DNA from: Hydrangea macrophylla
Taxonomy: Eukaryota > Streptophyta > Magnoliopsida > Cornales > Hydrangeaceae
Length of the DNA stretch: 64,000 nt
NCBI GenBank assembly: GCA_033977485.1
Contig: CM066993.1
Coordinates: 28,572,001 to 28,636,000, forward strand
Reading direction: 5' to 3'
Made by a program: the position numbers and the translations under genes
Shown: positions 1-11,567 of the stretch, in pieces
How the letters are laid out: the number at the start of each line of letters is the position of its first letter
Numbering within the stretch: the stretch's first letter is position 1
The notes under the pieces: model-generated
The model's database searches: none
Told to the model about the DNA's origin: nothing
Seen by the model: only the letters and a program-made list of their open reading frames with translations

Positions 1-125
1 ATAACTCTGATTTTAAAGGATTTTACTTATGTTTTCCGCTGCTATTTTACTTTAATGGAATTAGATGTGCCTTTTTGGCATGCCACGTGTCCTATTTCCG
101 CGCATTAGCGTGATGGGTAGTGACA
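1..125 (+). repeat. Gypsy A 5' LTR, last 125 bp
   Basis: Matches 6822-6946 with scattered substitutions, including the shared words TTTTAAAGGATTTTACTTAT and CCACGTGTCCTATTTCCGCG, and ends TGACA like the 3' LTR. The primer site follows 5 bp later. The remaining roughly 2 kb of this LTR lies left of the window. Confidence 0.88.
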
Positions 126-130
126 TTTAG

Positions 131-142
131 TGGTATCAGAGC
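131..142 (+). other. Primer binding site, initiator tRNA-Met type (gypsy A)
   Basis: TGGTATCAGAGC is the complement of the 3' end of plant initiator tRNA-Met and is the usual minus-strand primer site of plant chromoviruses and many copia elements. It starts 5 bp after the LTR end. Confidence 0.9.
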
Positions 143-349
143 TATAGGTAACAAAAGTTTGGGAACGTTCGACAATGAGTGGAGTGTTGAGTGAATTGAA
201 CATATTCTAGATTGCATTCATACATTGTAGAAATGTTTGATGCATATGTATGCTGTTGTGCATACATAATTTTGGTTATTGTCATACATAGTGTTTATGC
301 ATCAGTAATCATGAGTGACGGCTGAGAACTATCGCCACATACTTGACGT

Positions 350-756
350 ATGAACGAAATGACAGAAATGATTGGGAACATAGGTGACATGATACGAAAT
401 ATAGCCAAACTGTTACCTCCAACACCTCTATTAGAGCCAACACCAATAGATGTAGTACATGCATCCGAGAATAGAGGTATGAGATCCGTGTTAGAATAAT
501 TTACTAGAAAGAAGCCAACAGAATTTCATGGGACTTCTAACACGACACTGGCAGAGCATTGGGTTATGGATATGGAGAGGATATTCGGGACTATTCCAAT
601 GTTCGATATAATAAAGATAGAAAATACAAGTGATGTGCTGAAGGGTGAAGCCCATAATTGGTGGGTAAATGTGTTAGACCAAGGGGCATCGATAATTTGG
701 GAGGGATTCAAGATAGAGTTCAATCATCAATTCTTTTCGCGAGCTGCTCACAACGC

Positions 757-810
<54 letters not shown>

Positions 811-1420
811 CTTAAGCAAGGGGATATGACCGTAACTGAGTACACTTCCAAATATAATGCATTGCTAAGATTTGATAAGGGCTTAGTGCCAGAGGAGGAG
901 AATAGAGCAAGGAAGTTCGAAGAAGGGTTGAGGGAGAACATTCATCTAAGAGTGGAACAGCATGAACATTCAGCCATTAGTGTAGTGCAACAAACAGTGC
1001 TTGTGGTAGAAGTGGATGAAAAAGATCGAGATAGAATCAACAAGGCAAGCAGGGTTATGAGGGTAGTGATAGACACCAAGGTGTATCTTTTAAGAGGCTG
1101 TTTTCACGAGACTCTGGTTCTAGTTTGAGTGATTCTTGAAGAGCACCCAGCAATATACCTTTGTGTCCACTTTGTAATCGACCACACACTAGCCGATGTT
1201 TTCTGACTAACTTATAGGGTAAGACTAAAGGGGTGAATAGTGCAGGTTCTGCATCCTATCCGCAACTCAAGATTATGGTACTTTGAGACATCGACCAAAG
1301 GATTATCCCAGGAAACGTTCTCAACAAGGAGCGAGTTCCATGGCTTCTAGTGGTTCGAAGCCTCAGCAGTCAAATGAGAGGAGACCAGAGATAGAATAGC
1401 GTGAAGGAAGATCTTTTTAG
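350..1420 (+). pseudogene. gag: Gypsy A gag, broken
   Basis: Capsid/nucleocapsid polyprotein remnant. Reading from the ATG at 350, there is an in-frame TAA near 497, then a retrotransposon-gag-like stretch containing LKGEAHNWWVNVL, then a frameshift at the GA microsatellite (761-808). After it the frame continues with GDMTVTEYTSKYNALLRF and the E/R-rich segment FEEGLRENIHLRV. A degenerate zinc knuckle (CPLCNRPHTSRC) is readable near 1160-1200. Motif order matches plant gypsy gag. It cannot give a full-length product. Confidence 0.8.
761..808 (+). repeat. (GA)24 microsatellite inside gag
   Basis: Forty-eight bases of pure GA dinucleotide lie inside the gag reading frame. Translated, they give an (ER)n run, and they coincide with the point where the two readable gag frames meet. 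Confidence 0.97.
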
Positions 1421-1933
1421 ATGAACCCTAGAGACGTGGCTGCTACTAATATAGTGGTCTCAGGTATGGTGCTTGTATGTTCACACTTAGCACGCATACT
1501 TGTTGACTCAGGATCTACACATTTATTCGTATCGCATAATTTTGTTAGACATTTGAATGTTAAGTCTGCGCCACTAGGATATGATTTATCCATTGCCGTG
1601 CCGCTTAGTAAATCAGTGGTAACATCTATGATTTATAAGAATTGTGAAAACCAACTAGGCAAGAAGGCGATGACTGTAGACCTTATACCGATTATTGTGA
1701 ACCATTTCAATGTGATACTAGGAGTGGGTTGGTTAACTCTTAACCAAGCTACCATTGATTGTGAACGGAAAGAGGTTAATTTTCGATTACCTGTGTATGG
1801 GAACTTTTGTTTTCAAGGGAGTGGGGTTACACCACTGTCGTATTTGAATTTAGCTATCCGAGCAGGTAAATTACTGCGAAAGGGATGCCAGGGATTTTTA
1901 TGTTCAGTAATAATACTTCAGCGACTGTATTAA
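1421..1933 (+). pseudogene. Gypsy A aspartic protease region
   Basis: The segment ILVDSGSTHLFVS carries the D-S-G catalytic signature of retroelement aspartic proteases, preceded by VVSGMVLVCSHLA and followed by the conserved region around VNHFNVILGVGWLTLNQATIDC. An open stretch of 170 codons is preserved, but its frame is not continuous with gag upstream or RT downstream. The function would be polyprotein cleavage. Confidence 0.85.
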
Positions 1934-2787
1934 AAGTAGAGGATATTCTAGTATTACGAGAGTATCTAAATGTATTCCTAGATGACTTGCCAAATGTCCT
2001 TATCGAGAGGGAGATTGAGTTTACTATTGAAGTCATGCAAGACGCAAGACCTATATCCAAGGCACTGTATGAATCGCACCTATAGAATTGAAGGAAATAA
2101 AAGTGCAACTACAAGAATTACTTGATAAAGGTTTCATCCAACCTAGTATATCGCCGTGGGGAGCTCCAGTGTTATTTATGAAGAAGAAAGATAGTTCAAT
2201 CCGTATATATGTTGATTACCAAGAATTAAACAAGTTGACGATCAAGAACAAGTATCCGTTATCGAGGATTGACGACCTATTTGATCAACTTCATGGAGCA
2301 CACGTATTTTCAAAGATAGGCTTGAGATCGGGCTACCATCAGTTGAAAGTAAAGATTGAAGACGTAGAGAAAATAACTTTGGATACTACGAATTCTTAGT
2401 TATGCATTTTGGCATTACAAATGCACCAGCCGCGTTCATGGATCTAATGAATCTTGTCTTTAGGACTACTTGGATGATTTTGTGATAGTGTTTATCGATG
2501 ACATTGTTGTCTACTCGCCGAGTGAGCTAGAGCATGAGAATCATTTAAGATTGATACTTTAGAGATTGCGAGAGAAGCAATTGTTTGGTAAATTTAAAAA
2601 GTGTGAATTTTGGCTATCTAGCATTACTTTTGTTGGTCATGTGATTGATAAGAATGGAGTCTCAGTTGATTCTCACAAGGTAGAAGCTATAACTAATTGG
2701 CAGAGACCGACTTTAGTGTCAGAAATGTAAAGTTTCTTAGGCTTAGCAGGATACTATCACCGTTTTATTGAGCATTTCTCGAAGATT
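1934..2787 (+). pseudogene. Gypsy A reverse transcriptase, broken
   Basis: RT motifs are readable across several frames: the linker LREYLNVFLDDLP, then [57 protein letters not shown] and the catalytic FIDD box ([12 protein letters not shown], near 2490). Further on are FWLSSITFVGHVI and FLGLAGYYHRFIE. At least three stops (for example TAG at 2397 and 2562) and a frameshift near 2400 break it. The usual gypsy motif DLRSGYHQ reads GLRSGYHQ, so a catalytic aspartate is lost. Confidence 0.88.
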
Positions 2788-3412
2788 TTGCTACCTATGA
2801 CAAGGTTGATGAGGAAGGGTGTTACTTTTGAATGGAGTCAAGAATGTGAAGATATTTTTCAAGTGCTAAAATTACAATTGACAAAAGCGCCTATTCTGAC
2901 AATACCATCTGGAACTGAGGTATTTGTGATTTATAGCGATGCATCACATCAAGGTTTGGGATGTGTACTTATGCAAGGGGTAAAGTAATAACCCATGCTT
3001 CTAGATAGTTGAAGACACACGAGGTTAACTATGCTTTGAATTGGCTGCAGGAATCTATGCTTTGAAGATTTAGACACTACTTGTACGGAGAGAAGTGCAA
3101 GATTTTCACGGACCACAAGCGTTTGAAGTACCTATTCACGCAAAGAGACTTGAACATGAGACGAGGAGATGGTTAGAGTTAATGAAGGATTACGACCTTT
3201 CTATTGAGTATCATCCGGGAAAGGCTAACGAAGTAGCCGATGCATTAAGCCAAAAAATGCCAAGGAACTTAGCCTACGAGCTAACTAGTCAAAAGGAATT
3301 GACCAGAGACATGGATCGTATGGAACTAGATGTGATTCCAGAGACCAATGGTGACTTGACGATGGCGATCATAGCTCACCCAGACATTATTGGTGAAATC
3401 AAGGCAGAGTAA
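2788..3412 (+). pseudogene. Gypsy A RNase H, broken
   Basis: Begins with the RT-RH connection (TRLMRKGVTFEWSQECEDIFQVLK), then the RNase H core [19 protein letters not shown] with the first catalytic aspartate. After a frameshift and stop near 2987 comes [28 protein letters not shown], the standard end of gypsy RNase H. It would degrade the RNA strand during reverse transcription. Confidence 0.88.
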
Positions 3413-4305
3413 TTTCACAATCTCTATTTATGAAAGAAGAGAGACGAGATACCTTTAGGGAAACGACTAGGGTTTACCTTAGAACAAGGAGTATTGATGC
3501 TTGGGAATCGGTTCTGCGTACCGAATGTGAAGGACCTGAAAGAACGACTTATAGAGGAGGCTCATAACACTATATATTCAGTTCATCTGGGAAGTGACAA
3601 GATGTATCGGAACTTGTGATAGAACTTTTGGTGTAAAGGTATGAAGCAAGAAGTGGCTAAGTATGTTTCTGAGTATTCTGCATGTTAGCAAGTGAAAGCA
3701 GAAAGACAAGTACCTACAGGACTGCTACAACCATTATCTGTGTCAGAGTAGAAATGGGACAAGATCACAATGGATTTTGTTTTGGGATTTTCACGTTCGA
3801 CTAACTAGAACGATAAGATTTCAGTTATAATGGACCGATTGAAGAAATAAACTCATTTTCTACCGATCAAGACGACTAAGCCGTCTAGACTAGCAGAGTT
3901 GTATGTGAAAGAGATTGTGAGACTACACGGGATTTCAGCAGTGATAGTATTAGATCGTGATAGTAGTATTACATCGAGATTTTGGGGAAGTTTACAATGA
4001 GCTATGGGTAGGAAGTTGAGTTTTAATACCGCATTTTATCGTCAAACCGACAGGCAATTAGAGTGTATGATTCAGACATTAGAGGATATACTACGATTGT
4101 GTATATTAGACTTTGGAAACCGTTGATTGAATTTGCCTACAACAACGGATTTCAGTCAAGTATTAAGATGGCTCCGTATGAGGCTTTGTATGGCCGTAAG
4201 TGTCGATCACCAATTTGTTGGACCGAGGTTGGAAAAAGAAAGTTACTAGGACTTGAGTTAATACAGGTGACTACTGAGAAGGTAAAGCTGATCCAATAGT
4301 GACTT
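3413..4305 (+). pseudogene. Gypsy A integrase, broken
   Basis: The zinc-binding H2C2 part is recognisable around 3545-3700 and the catalytic core around 3765-4200, including TMDFVLGF (first D), ELYVKEIVRLHGISAVIV and the segment PLIEFAYNNGFQSSIKMAPYEALYGRKCRSPICW. Many TAG/TGA/TAA codons interrupt it (for example near 3617, 3688, 3750 and 3806). It is a fossil integrase. Confidence 0.87.
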
Positions 4306-4806
4306 AAGGTAGCTCAGAGTCGTTATAAAAGTTATGCGAACTCTAAACAACAACCTATGGTATTCAAAGTGGGAGATTTTGTGTACTTGAGAGTATTACC
4401 TTCGAAAGGCATTGTATGATTCGAAAGGAGGTAAAAGCTCAATCCAAGATCTGTATGACCGTTTGAGATCCTAGAGAGAGTAGGACCAGTGACTTATCGA
4501 TTAGCTCTTTCGTCAGAGTTGGACCATGTACATAATGTTTTCCATGTATCGGTGTTGAGACGGTGTATAACGAATACAAGTAAGATCATAGTACCAGAAC
4601 CATTGTAAATCCAGGAAGACTTAACATATGTAGAGCAACCGATAGAGATCCTAGACCGAAAAGAGCAATTATTGCGAACGAAAAAGATTCCAATGGTGAA
4701 AGTTCTATGGCGTAGTCATACGATCGAAGAAGCTATGTGGGAGAATGAACAAAAAATGAGGAACGAATATCCCTATTTTCGACCGATGAGGTATAAGTTT
4801 GGGGGC
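4306..4806 (+). pseudogene. Gypsy A integrase C-terminus with chromodomain-like tail
   Basis: Contains the GPY/F-type region (GPVTYRLALSSELDHVHNVFHVSVLR in pieces) followed by EQLLRTKKIPMVKVLWRSH and EEAMWENEQKMRNEYPYF. The KVLWR..EEA.WE pattern is the chromodomain-like tail of plant Tekay/Del chromoviruses, thought to guide integration into heterochromatin. Stops interrupt the upstream part. Confidence 0.75.
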
Positions 4807-5946
4807 AAACTTCTTTTTTGGAGGGAAGAGTTGTCACACCCGTTCCAAAATTTCATAGTTTAAAATGCATAACTTGAGATTTTGTGAAATTATTAATGTT
4901 TATTAATAATTTGAGCGGGGTTGACTGTGAGTCAACAGTGATGTATCAGTGGAGACACGAGAACTTGAAAGTTCATTTTGCATTGGCACGATTAAATGAC
5001 ATTTATGTGTTTTAAATGTTATTTGCAAATCTGGTATTTTATGAATAGTGATTTATACCTGTTCTGTATAATTTCTGGTAATTTTGATACTGTTGTAGAT
5101 CTTTTTGAACACTGTGGTGAGAACGTGAGTGGCACGTTAATTAAAGGTAGGTGATATAGAGATTCCATAGAATTTAGTTTTGGATCCTTATTTTGTGTTT
5201 TGGATCCTTATTTTGGACCCAAACGAGACTTAGTCGAAAACTTTTATAACTTTTAGTTTTCACTCGTAAAATAATAAAGTAGACGTTTCAGAAGATAATT
5301 AGAAGTTTTGGAAACTCGTGTAGGGTAGGCATAATTTATGGAATTTATGCCTATAAATAGATAAGCTTGAGATTTTTGTGATTCAAAACTTTCTAAAAAT
5401 ATCCTTGGAGGAGAGAGAAAAAGGAGATTTGGTTGCGATGGGCTTTGCGACGTCGATCGACGATAGTTCGTCTGTCAGATTTTTACCAGATTTTAGATTT
5501 GAACTCCTGGAGATAAGAGTTTTGATTTGATACCACTTAGGCCATGTTTGGCAACTTTTTTCGAAAGTCTAATTTCTAGGAATTTGGGGGAAATCCAGCA
5601 AAACTTGTAGGAATCGCATACAATATGAGATCCGAAGATTATTCGGGCCTCTAGTTGATCCTTCAAAGTTTCGGAGAGATCGCACAAGATATGAATTCTA
5701 GATCTATGAAATATATGGAAATTCATCTTTTGAATATCAACTTTGATATTTTGGATCTGGGTGAAATTCATGTGTTAATTAGGCCCGTTAATTATGCACG
5801 TGAAATTATATGAAAAGCATGTATAACTGTTTATGTGGGCATGCTATGTGTCTAATTGGGTCAAAATGGGGTTTGGTGCAATTTCATCTAGGGTTGTAAG
5901 CTCCTCGAACAATGAGGATTTGATGGTATTGATTGTGGTGGTGTCT

Positions 5947-6003
5947 GGTATGGAGGAAGGCCCAACCAGGACACAATACCTAGTATGGAGGAAGGCCCAA
6001 CCA
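5947..6003 (+). repeat. Short direct repeat in gypsy A LTR
   Basis: The word GTATGGAGGAAGGCCCAACC occurs twice, ending near 5968 and 6002, separated by about 12 bp containing ACACAATACCTA. Confidence 0.85.
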
Positions 6004-6470
6004 GTGTACGAGATGCGTGGGAGAGGTGTGTCTTCCACGGCATCAGATGAATGCGTACCACTCACCCTAGAGACTCTTTCTATGTGTTTTAGATGTTTAA
6101 ACCATGAAATGTCATATAAGCATACATTTAGAATTGTGCACTCAGCATATAGTTGAGCAGTGGAGATTTACTCCATTGCAGGTGATAAGAAGCGAGGAAA
6201 GAAGAAGCATGAGGAGTGAGGCCGAGGAACGCTGGGGAATCAACACCTTGTTTATATTGTTTTGTTTTCTTCCAAATTTGTAATGAGAACTTTGAATTCG
6301 TAACATGTTGTAATAGAATCATGGTATAGTTTTGTAAGCACTGTGATCACCAGTGAACTCTTGTAGTTAATGTTTAAAATCGTTGGTTTATCCCAAGTGT
6401 TTGCGTTGGTTTGGAATCGGAGGACTTAAGCTTGAAATTTTGAAAAATGCTTAGTGTACTGATTGTCGAT

Positions 6471-6764
6471 CATTCGACTAGTTTTTGATTCAGTCGACTG
6501 GATCACTGTGTTGAACTAAACACTTCTTTGATATGTTTGGGGATCAGTCGACTGGGTTGAGAAAATAGTTGACTGGATGGGGTCTCGGAACATGACTTTC
6601 TGCATGTATAGTGTCCAGTCGACTGGATAAGGCACCAGTTGACTGAAAAATTGAGGCCCCAGTCGATTGAGTCCACGACACAGTCGACTGGACAGGGCTG
6701 TTGAACTTTTTAAACTCTCTGCTTCAGATCTCCAGTCGACTAGATCCTCAATCAATTGACTGGA
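6471..6764 (+). repeat. Array of CAGTCGACTGG palindromes (gypsy A LTR)
   Basis: About ten copies of the near-perfect palindrome CAGTCGACTG(G) and one- or two-base variants (CAGTTGACTG, CAGTCGATTG, CAATTGACTGG) occur in 294 bp, spaced roughly 15-50 bp, with unrelated sequence between them. They sit about 60 bp before the LTR end block shared with 1-125. The pattern parallels the TTCGATCGATCGAA arrays elsewhere in the window. Confidence 0.88.
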
Positions 6765-6946
6765 CCACTATTTCAAAAACTGAATTCTTTTTGGAACCTT
6801 TCCAATTGGACAAAACTTTTTATAACTTTGATTTTAAAGGATTTTACTTATGTTTTTCGCTACTATTTTACTTTAATGGGATTGGATGAGCCTTGGTGGT
6901 ATGCCACGTGTCCTATTTCCGCGCATTAGCAGGATGGGTTATGACA

Positions 6947-7125
6947 ACAACTTAAAAGAACTAACCAAAACTAAGCTAAGCCTAACAAAAGACTATCTCT
7001 AACTATTTATACTACAAGCGTACAATGACAATTTTGTAATTAAAAAGAGAAAAACAACATCTGGAGCTGCGGATCGATCCCAGGCAAAAGAGCGGATCGA
7101 TTTGCTGGTTTCACTTGATGACAGT
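6947..7125. other. Left flank of the Tat element, with GGATCGATCC motifs
   Basis: No coding sequence is seen. It contains GCGGATCGATCC and GCGGATCGATTTGC near 7068-7105, matching the motif repeated at 52895-53160 on the other side of the Tat element. The two flanks were therefore probably one locus (an old LTR or repeat) before the Tat insertion. The last five bases, ACAGT, are the candidate target duplication. Confidence 0.6.
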
Positions 7126-9842
7126 TGTGGTTACCACAATTTTTCTTAACCACAGTTTTTGAAATTCCTTTTTCAAATTAAAACACAAATACGAGTTGCC
7201 ACTTAATTTTTAAAAGGAAAATTAGAAACCATTTTAAAGCAATCTGATCTTTTTGGAAACCAGAGATTAACCAGGTCCAGGGATTATGGAATGAGAGAGG
7301 AAGGAGCTCGACAGACTAAAACACCCTCTCTCATCCTATCTCGCGATAGGCCTCTACTGAATATATTTTTAATCAAATTATTAATCTGAGCGTGCCCTCA
7401 ACTAATACGTATATAAGTATACATAACACAAGCATGTCAAAAAGGTGCAAAATTGCTAATGGTAAAATATCATTCAAAACCAAGTTGATTAACAAGCAAT
7501 ATGATATGCAATAAGGAACAAGAGAACTTACCCAGGATCCGACCGAGAGTATTAAACGTGCAATGCATACAAAAAGAAAACAAAACCTAAGAAATGGTCT
7601 CTAATCACATATTTACACATAAGGCAAATCCTAAATCTAGGGTGTCGTACATGGAGTTGGAAAATCAATAAAGTCAGGAAATTAAATAGACTAAAGAGGA
7701 GTTTGAGAAATTATACCTTAATAGCGCTACAAAACAAAGGGTTAGTCCACATGCTTGAGATAAGATATAATGTTAAATCTTAAACGAATTCTAATCACAA
7801 GTATAAATCTACATGGATGAATGTATATAGATACATAAATGTGAATGAATAAAGAGAAGTTAGTGATTATTCCTTGATTTGGACCATTTGACCTTTGGGC
7901 TTAGGTTTAACTAATCATTATTTAAGCATGGCTTAAGTCTTAGGTCATAGAAAGGTCATTTAAGCCATTATTTAGGAGATTTATCAAATCTGTCCACATA
8001 TTCTGAAAATTATAGAGAGCCAACCAAGACTTCCAAAATTGAAAGGCATTGTTCCCATGGTTTGATGTCAATGAATTTCGGACACAAGATTCCTCTGGGA
8101 GTCTAGTTTCTAATCCAAAAAGAAAAATTGAAGATCAACGGTTCAATCTCTGGGAATTAGGCAAATACTAGACATCACTCAAAAATTTACAACTCTCTGT
8201 CCAGAGATCTTGTACGATTTAAAAAAAATAGTAAACAGATTAGAAAGACTCTAATCTTTTTAGGAGATCTTACTAACACATTACACTTCATAGAAAAAAA
8301 TTATTTGGAGCCAAGAATGCTTGATTAAGGTTCTGATTTACTTATTTCAAGAAGGTGTTACTGTTCTAAAACTCTGGACAGATTAGAGTTGTTTTACAAA
8401 ACTCATGATCAAACCACTTTAATCATGAAATCTCATTAAAACAAAAATCACAGTGGTAAAACTTCATGTTATTACTTTCCAGTTGGTTTCATTCAATTCT
8501 AAAGGTTTATTATTTAACTAAAAATCTTTGATCAAAAGTGGTTAATGAATTCGCTGCACATTTTGTCAAACATATCTTCTATATGTTAACTTTAGCTATC
8601 AAGCCATTAAGTTTGACTTGACCTAAGTTACTTTTCCTCCCACTTGGTGGTCCTTGGAAACTAATGACACTTGTATTCATAGACCTCAATGAAGTATGAA
8701 AGGAACATCATGAAATCTCAAGGTAATGAACCTAAACCATAGAAATGGGTTTAAATTCATTGACCAAACATGTTAATACCAACCTTAATCTTCTTACAAA
8801 TCATGAGTTTATAAGAAGTTTAAAGGACTTCAAGTCTAAGGATTCAAACAAGGCATTGAGGGCCTTATGAATCCTAAGAGGTAGACACAAAAAAGAAGAA
8901 GAAAAGGAAATCAATACTAAAACAAAATCTAAGTTAACTTTATGATTTGTTTGGCTTTAAACCTTAAGTTAGCTTGATCTAAACCAATGAAATGCAAGTT
9001 CAATCACAATATTAGTGGTGTGTGATGAAATGAGGTAGGAAGAGAGTTTTTGAAAATGTGTAAAGATCCTAAGATGCTCTAAATATTGTGATTGAACTTG
9101 AATTGAATAAGCTAATTAATTCTAGAGTTTACCTCCAAATATCCTCAACTTCTTGGTTGTTTTAGGATTTTCCAAAGTTATTCAAGCTCTTTTTCTAACT
9201 CTTCCTTCTAAAACTTGCTCCTAATTGTGTTTAGAACTTTTCAAGAGACTTAAAACAAAGAAAACTTGAGAATCTAAGCCAAAAATGCTAACCAACTCCA
9301 AGATCTTTGTAATTGGATATTCATCCCCTATATATAGGCAATTTTAAAGGGGTATTTTAGTATTTTCACAGCAAAAACCCTAATTTTGAACGTCCTTTTG
9401 AAGGTACAAATGTACTATTTCAAAGCTGGAAGTCATGAAAATGCGGCACTTAGTGGAAATGGAAGCGACACTCAACAAATGTCGGCGCGACACGGAATGA
9501 ATGTCGCTGACAACTCTGCAGAGTGCCGTCTTTTCTGGAATTCCAATTTTCATGGCATTTGATGTATATTTGCTGCTCTCACTGACTGCTGTTGCGACAC
9601 TTACCAACTTCCGTGTGGCAATCACGGAGTGCCACAGCGGCAACCCGAGAGTGCCGCAAATATAGGCCATGTACCGTTTTTCTCCTATTTTTCCTTTTCT
9701 CTCTCTTATTTGAATTGAAGAGCCTTTTGAAGAGCTCGGATCACCTTTTGGAAGTCCTAGATAAGTTGGACATTGTCATCATAGGATCTTAGATGTAACA
9801 CTCCCCTTAATCCGACATTTGGTCAAAATTGGGGTGTCTACA
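7126..9842 (-). repeat. Tat element 3' LTR (about 2.7 kb)
   Basis: Aligns end to end with 50213-52868 with many substitutions and small indels, for example a block near 9205-9295 that is missing from the other LTR. In minus orientation it begins TGTAGACACCCC at 9842. A GC-rich part near 9430-9665 has repeated GCGGCA/TGCCGC-type words. It contains no convincing gene. Confidence 0.88.
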
Positions 9843-9857
9843 GTTTGCCCCTCTTCG
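9843..9857 (-). other. Polypurine tract of the Tat element
   Basis: On the minus strand CGAAGAGGGGCAAAC lies immediately before the LTR start TGTAGACACC. This is the position and composition expected for the plus-strand primer. Confidence 0.8.
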
Positions 9858-10317
9858 ACAGAGCTTGTGGAGCAACGCGTTTCATAAGTGAATGTCGAAG
9901 CCTGTGTGAAGACAAGTCTTTGACTAAACTGTCAGAGTTAGGTAAAACAAAATGTGTTGCAAAAGAAAACTAGCGCGCGATAATGGTCCATACCGATCAT
10001 GCTCAATGATGAGCTGTCTACGTATCCACTTAGGAATTAGACCGAGACGTAGTTCAGGCAAGGACAAACACACATAAGCACAAGTAGTCATATCGATGAA
10101 TGCAGGTCTTGTCGTGATGTACGTGTTCATGTAATGATGACTACGGACAATGAAATTTCATGCTCTGTAAATGATGTGATCCTAGAATGTGCACTCCTGA
10201 CGTTTTTATATACCACTCATGCCTTGTGCTACTCAATGCTCGTGTTAATATGTGACCGTTTCTGCCGAAAGGATGAACGTTATTGACTGGGCGGCACTTC
10301 GCGACTTAGGCCCTGAC

Positions 10318-10555
10318 GTCAAGGCGGGTTTGCTCTAAAAATCCGCAGCCCTTCAGCCCCGTCGGATATGTTTGCTCTAAAAATCCACAGCCCTTCAGCC
10401 CCGTCGATATGTTTGCTCTGAAAATCCGCAACTATTTGACCTTGTTGGATATGTTTGCTCTGAAAATTCACTGCCGTTCGGCCCCGTCGAATATCTTTGC
10501 TTTGAAAATCCCCAGCCATTCGGCCCTGTCGGATATGTTTGCTCTAAAAATCTGA
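10318..10555. repeat. 42-bp minisatellite, about 5.5 copies
   Basis: The unit begins GATATGTTTGCTCTGAAAAT and continues with a CCGCAG..TTCGGCCCCGTC part. Consecutive units near 10362, 10405, 10447, 10489 and 10531 are about 42 bp apart with a few substitutions each. Since 42 is a multiple of three, one minus-strand frame stays open across it, but nothing else supports coding. Confidence 0.88.
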
Positions 10556-11095
10556 GTCAATCAGACTCGAATCAATCCATTCTTCTAAAATTAGGGATCT
10601 TTCACGCTTAAATTCATCTTTTCACAATCGAGAGTCAATCGGACTCAAAGAATTCAAATTTCATCCACTTTCAAAGATCGGGAGTCAATCAGACTCACAT
10701 TTTATCAAATTTAAAAAATCGGGAGTCAATCAGACTCAAATTTTATCAAATTTCAAAAATTGGGAGTCAAAGAATTTAAGATTTTTGAAGACAGGGGTCA
10801 AATTGACCCGAAACAATTCAAATTCTAGAATCGGGAGTCAATTGGACCCGAAGAATTTCAATTTCACGAGATTAGGAGTCAATTTGACCCAAAACAATTC
10901 AATTTCTAAAATTGGGAGTTAGTTAGACTCAAAGAATTTCTATTCACAAAATTGGGAGTCGACTAAACTCAAAGATGATAAAATTTCAAGAAAACAGGAG
11001 TCAATTTGACCCAAAACAATTCAAATTCTGAAATTGCGAGTCAGTTAGACCCAAAGAATTCAACATTTTTTTAAAAGAAACAGGAGTCAATTTAG
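10545..11095. repeat. GGGAGTCAATYRGACTC irregular repeat array
   Basis: The word GGGAGTCAAT followed by CAGACTC, TGGACCC or TTGACCC recurs about ten times, separated by A/T-rich stretches such as AAGAATTCAAATTTCA. Spacing is roughly 45-60 bp and irregular. Each word is a weak inverted repeat (GAGTC...GACTC). Confidence 0.82.
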
Positions 11096-11220
11096 TCTTG
11101 GTAATCACCTTCGGGGACCAAAACGCAAAGGAAGGCAAATTTTGGGGTCCAGTCTCAAATTTCAAGACCCAATTTGAATTTTAGGGGGAAACCAAAGGCT
11201 CCTTAATCGCCTTACTCGCG

Positions 11221-11345
11221 GTACACGCTTTAAAACGCGGCAGTTTGTGACTGCCATGCGGCATTCGCAGAATGCCGCTGCGACACTTCATCAACTGCCG
11301 CGCACAGTTCATCAACTGTCGCGCACAGTTTTTAGTGCCACGTTT
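11221..11345. repeat. GC-rich TGCCGC/GCGGCA block
   Basis: A compact stretch with GCGGCAGTTTGTGACTGCC, ATGCGGCATTC, AATGCCGCTGCGAC and CTGCCGCGCAC words. A related block lies at 33235-33305, and similar words occur in both Tat LTRs (9430-9665 and 52465-52690). Confidence 0.7.
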
Positions 11346-11567
11346 AGGGGCAGAATGCTTATATGCAGGTTTTATTTCCTTTTTACTCATTCCTCACAAA
11401 CTCTCTCAACCGAAATCCTCTCTGGAGATTTTTTTTTTCCTTGCATTGATCTTAAGGACCCACAGGTTAGTTTTTCATGATCGCAATCTTGTTATTTTCT
11501 TTATTTTTGTTGTTTTTTCGTGATTAACTTCAAAGTTTAACTCCCAGTTCACTCTCTTTTGACAATT

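Larger units (their letters stand above)
1..6946 (+). mobile_element. Gypsy element A (Ty3/gypsy, chromovirus-like), decayed
   Basis: LTR retrotransposon on the plus strand whose left LTR is cut by the window edge. The order gag, protease, RT, RNase H, integrase, then a chromodomain-like tail is that of Ty3/gypsy, and the tail plus the long LTR suggest the Tekay/Del group (inference). The 3' LTR runs 4832-6946, starting TGTCA and ending TGACA. The same terminal sequence at 1-125 is the end of the 5' LTR. Every coding domain contains stops or frameshifts, so the element is not autonomous. No target duplication can be tested because the left end lies outside; the five bases after the right end are ACAAC. 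Confidence 0.9.
4832..6946 (+). repeat. Gypsy A 3' LTR (2115 bp)
   Basis: Begins TGTCACACCCG directly after a purine-rich tract (GGAGGGAAGAG, 4820-4830) that serves as the polypurine tract, and ends TGACA, giving a perfect 5-bp terminal inverted repeat. Its last 125 bp match the 5' LTR fragment. It holds a short direct repeat near 5947-6003 and an array of CAGTCGACTGG-like palindromes near 6471-6764. Short open frames inside (for example 5833-6156) have no similarity I recognise and are not called genes. Confidence 0.9.
9858..11220 (-). other. Tat 3' untranslated region
   Basis: No gene. It has a CTACGTATCC...GTAGTTC block near 10018-10055 that recurs in related form at 35094-35130, and two minisatellites listed separately. 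It separates the 3' LTR from the start of the antisense gene. Confidence 0.6.
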
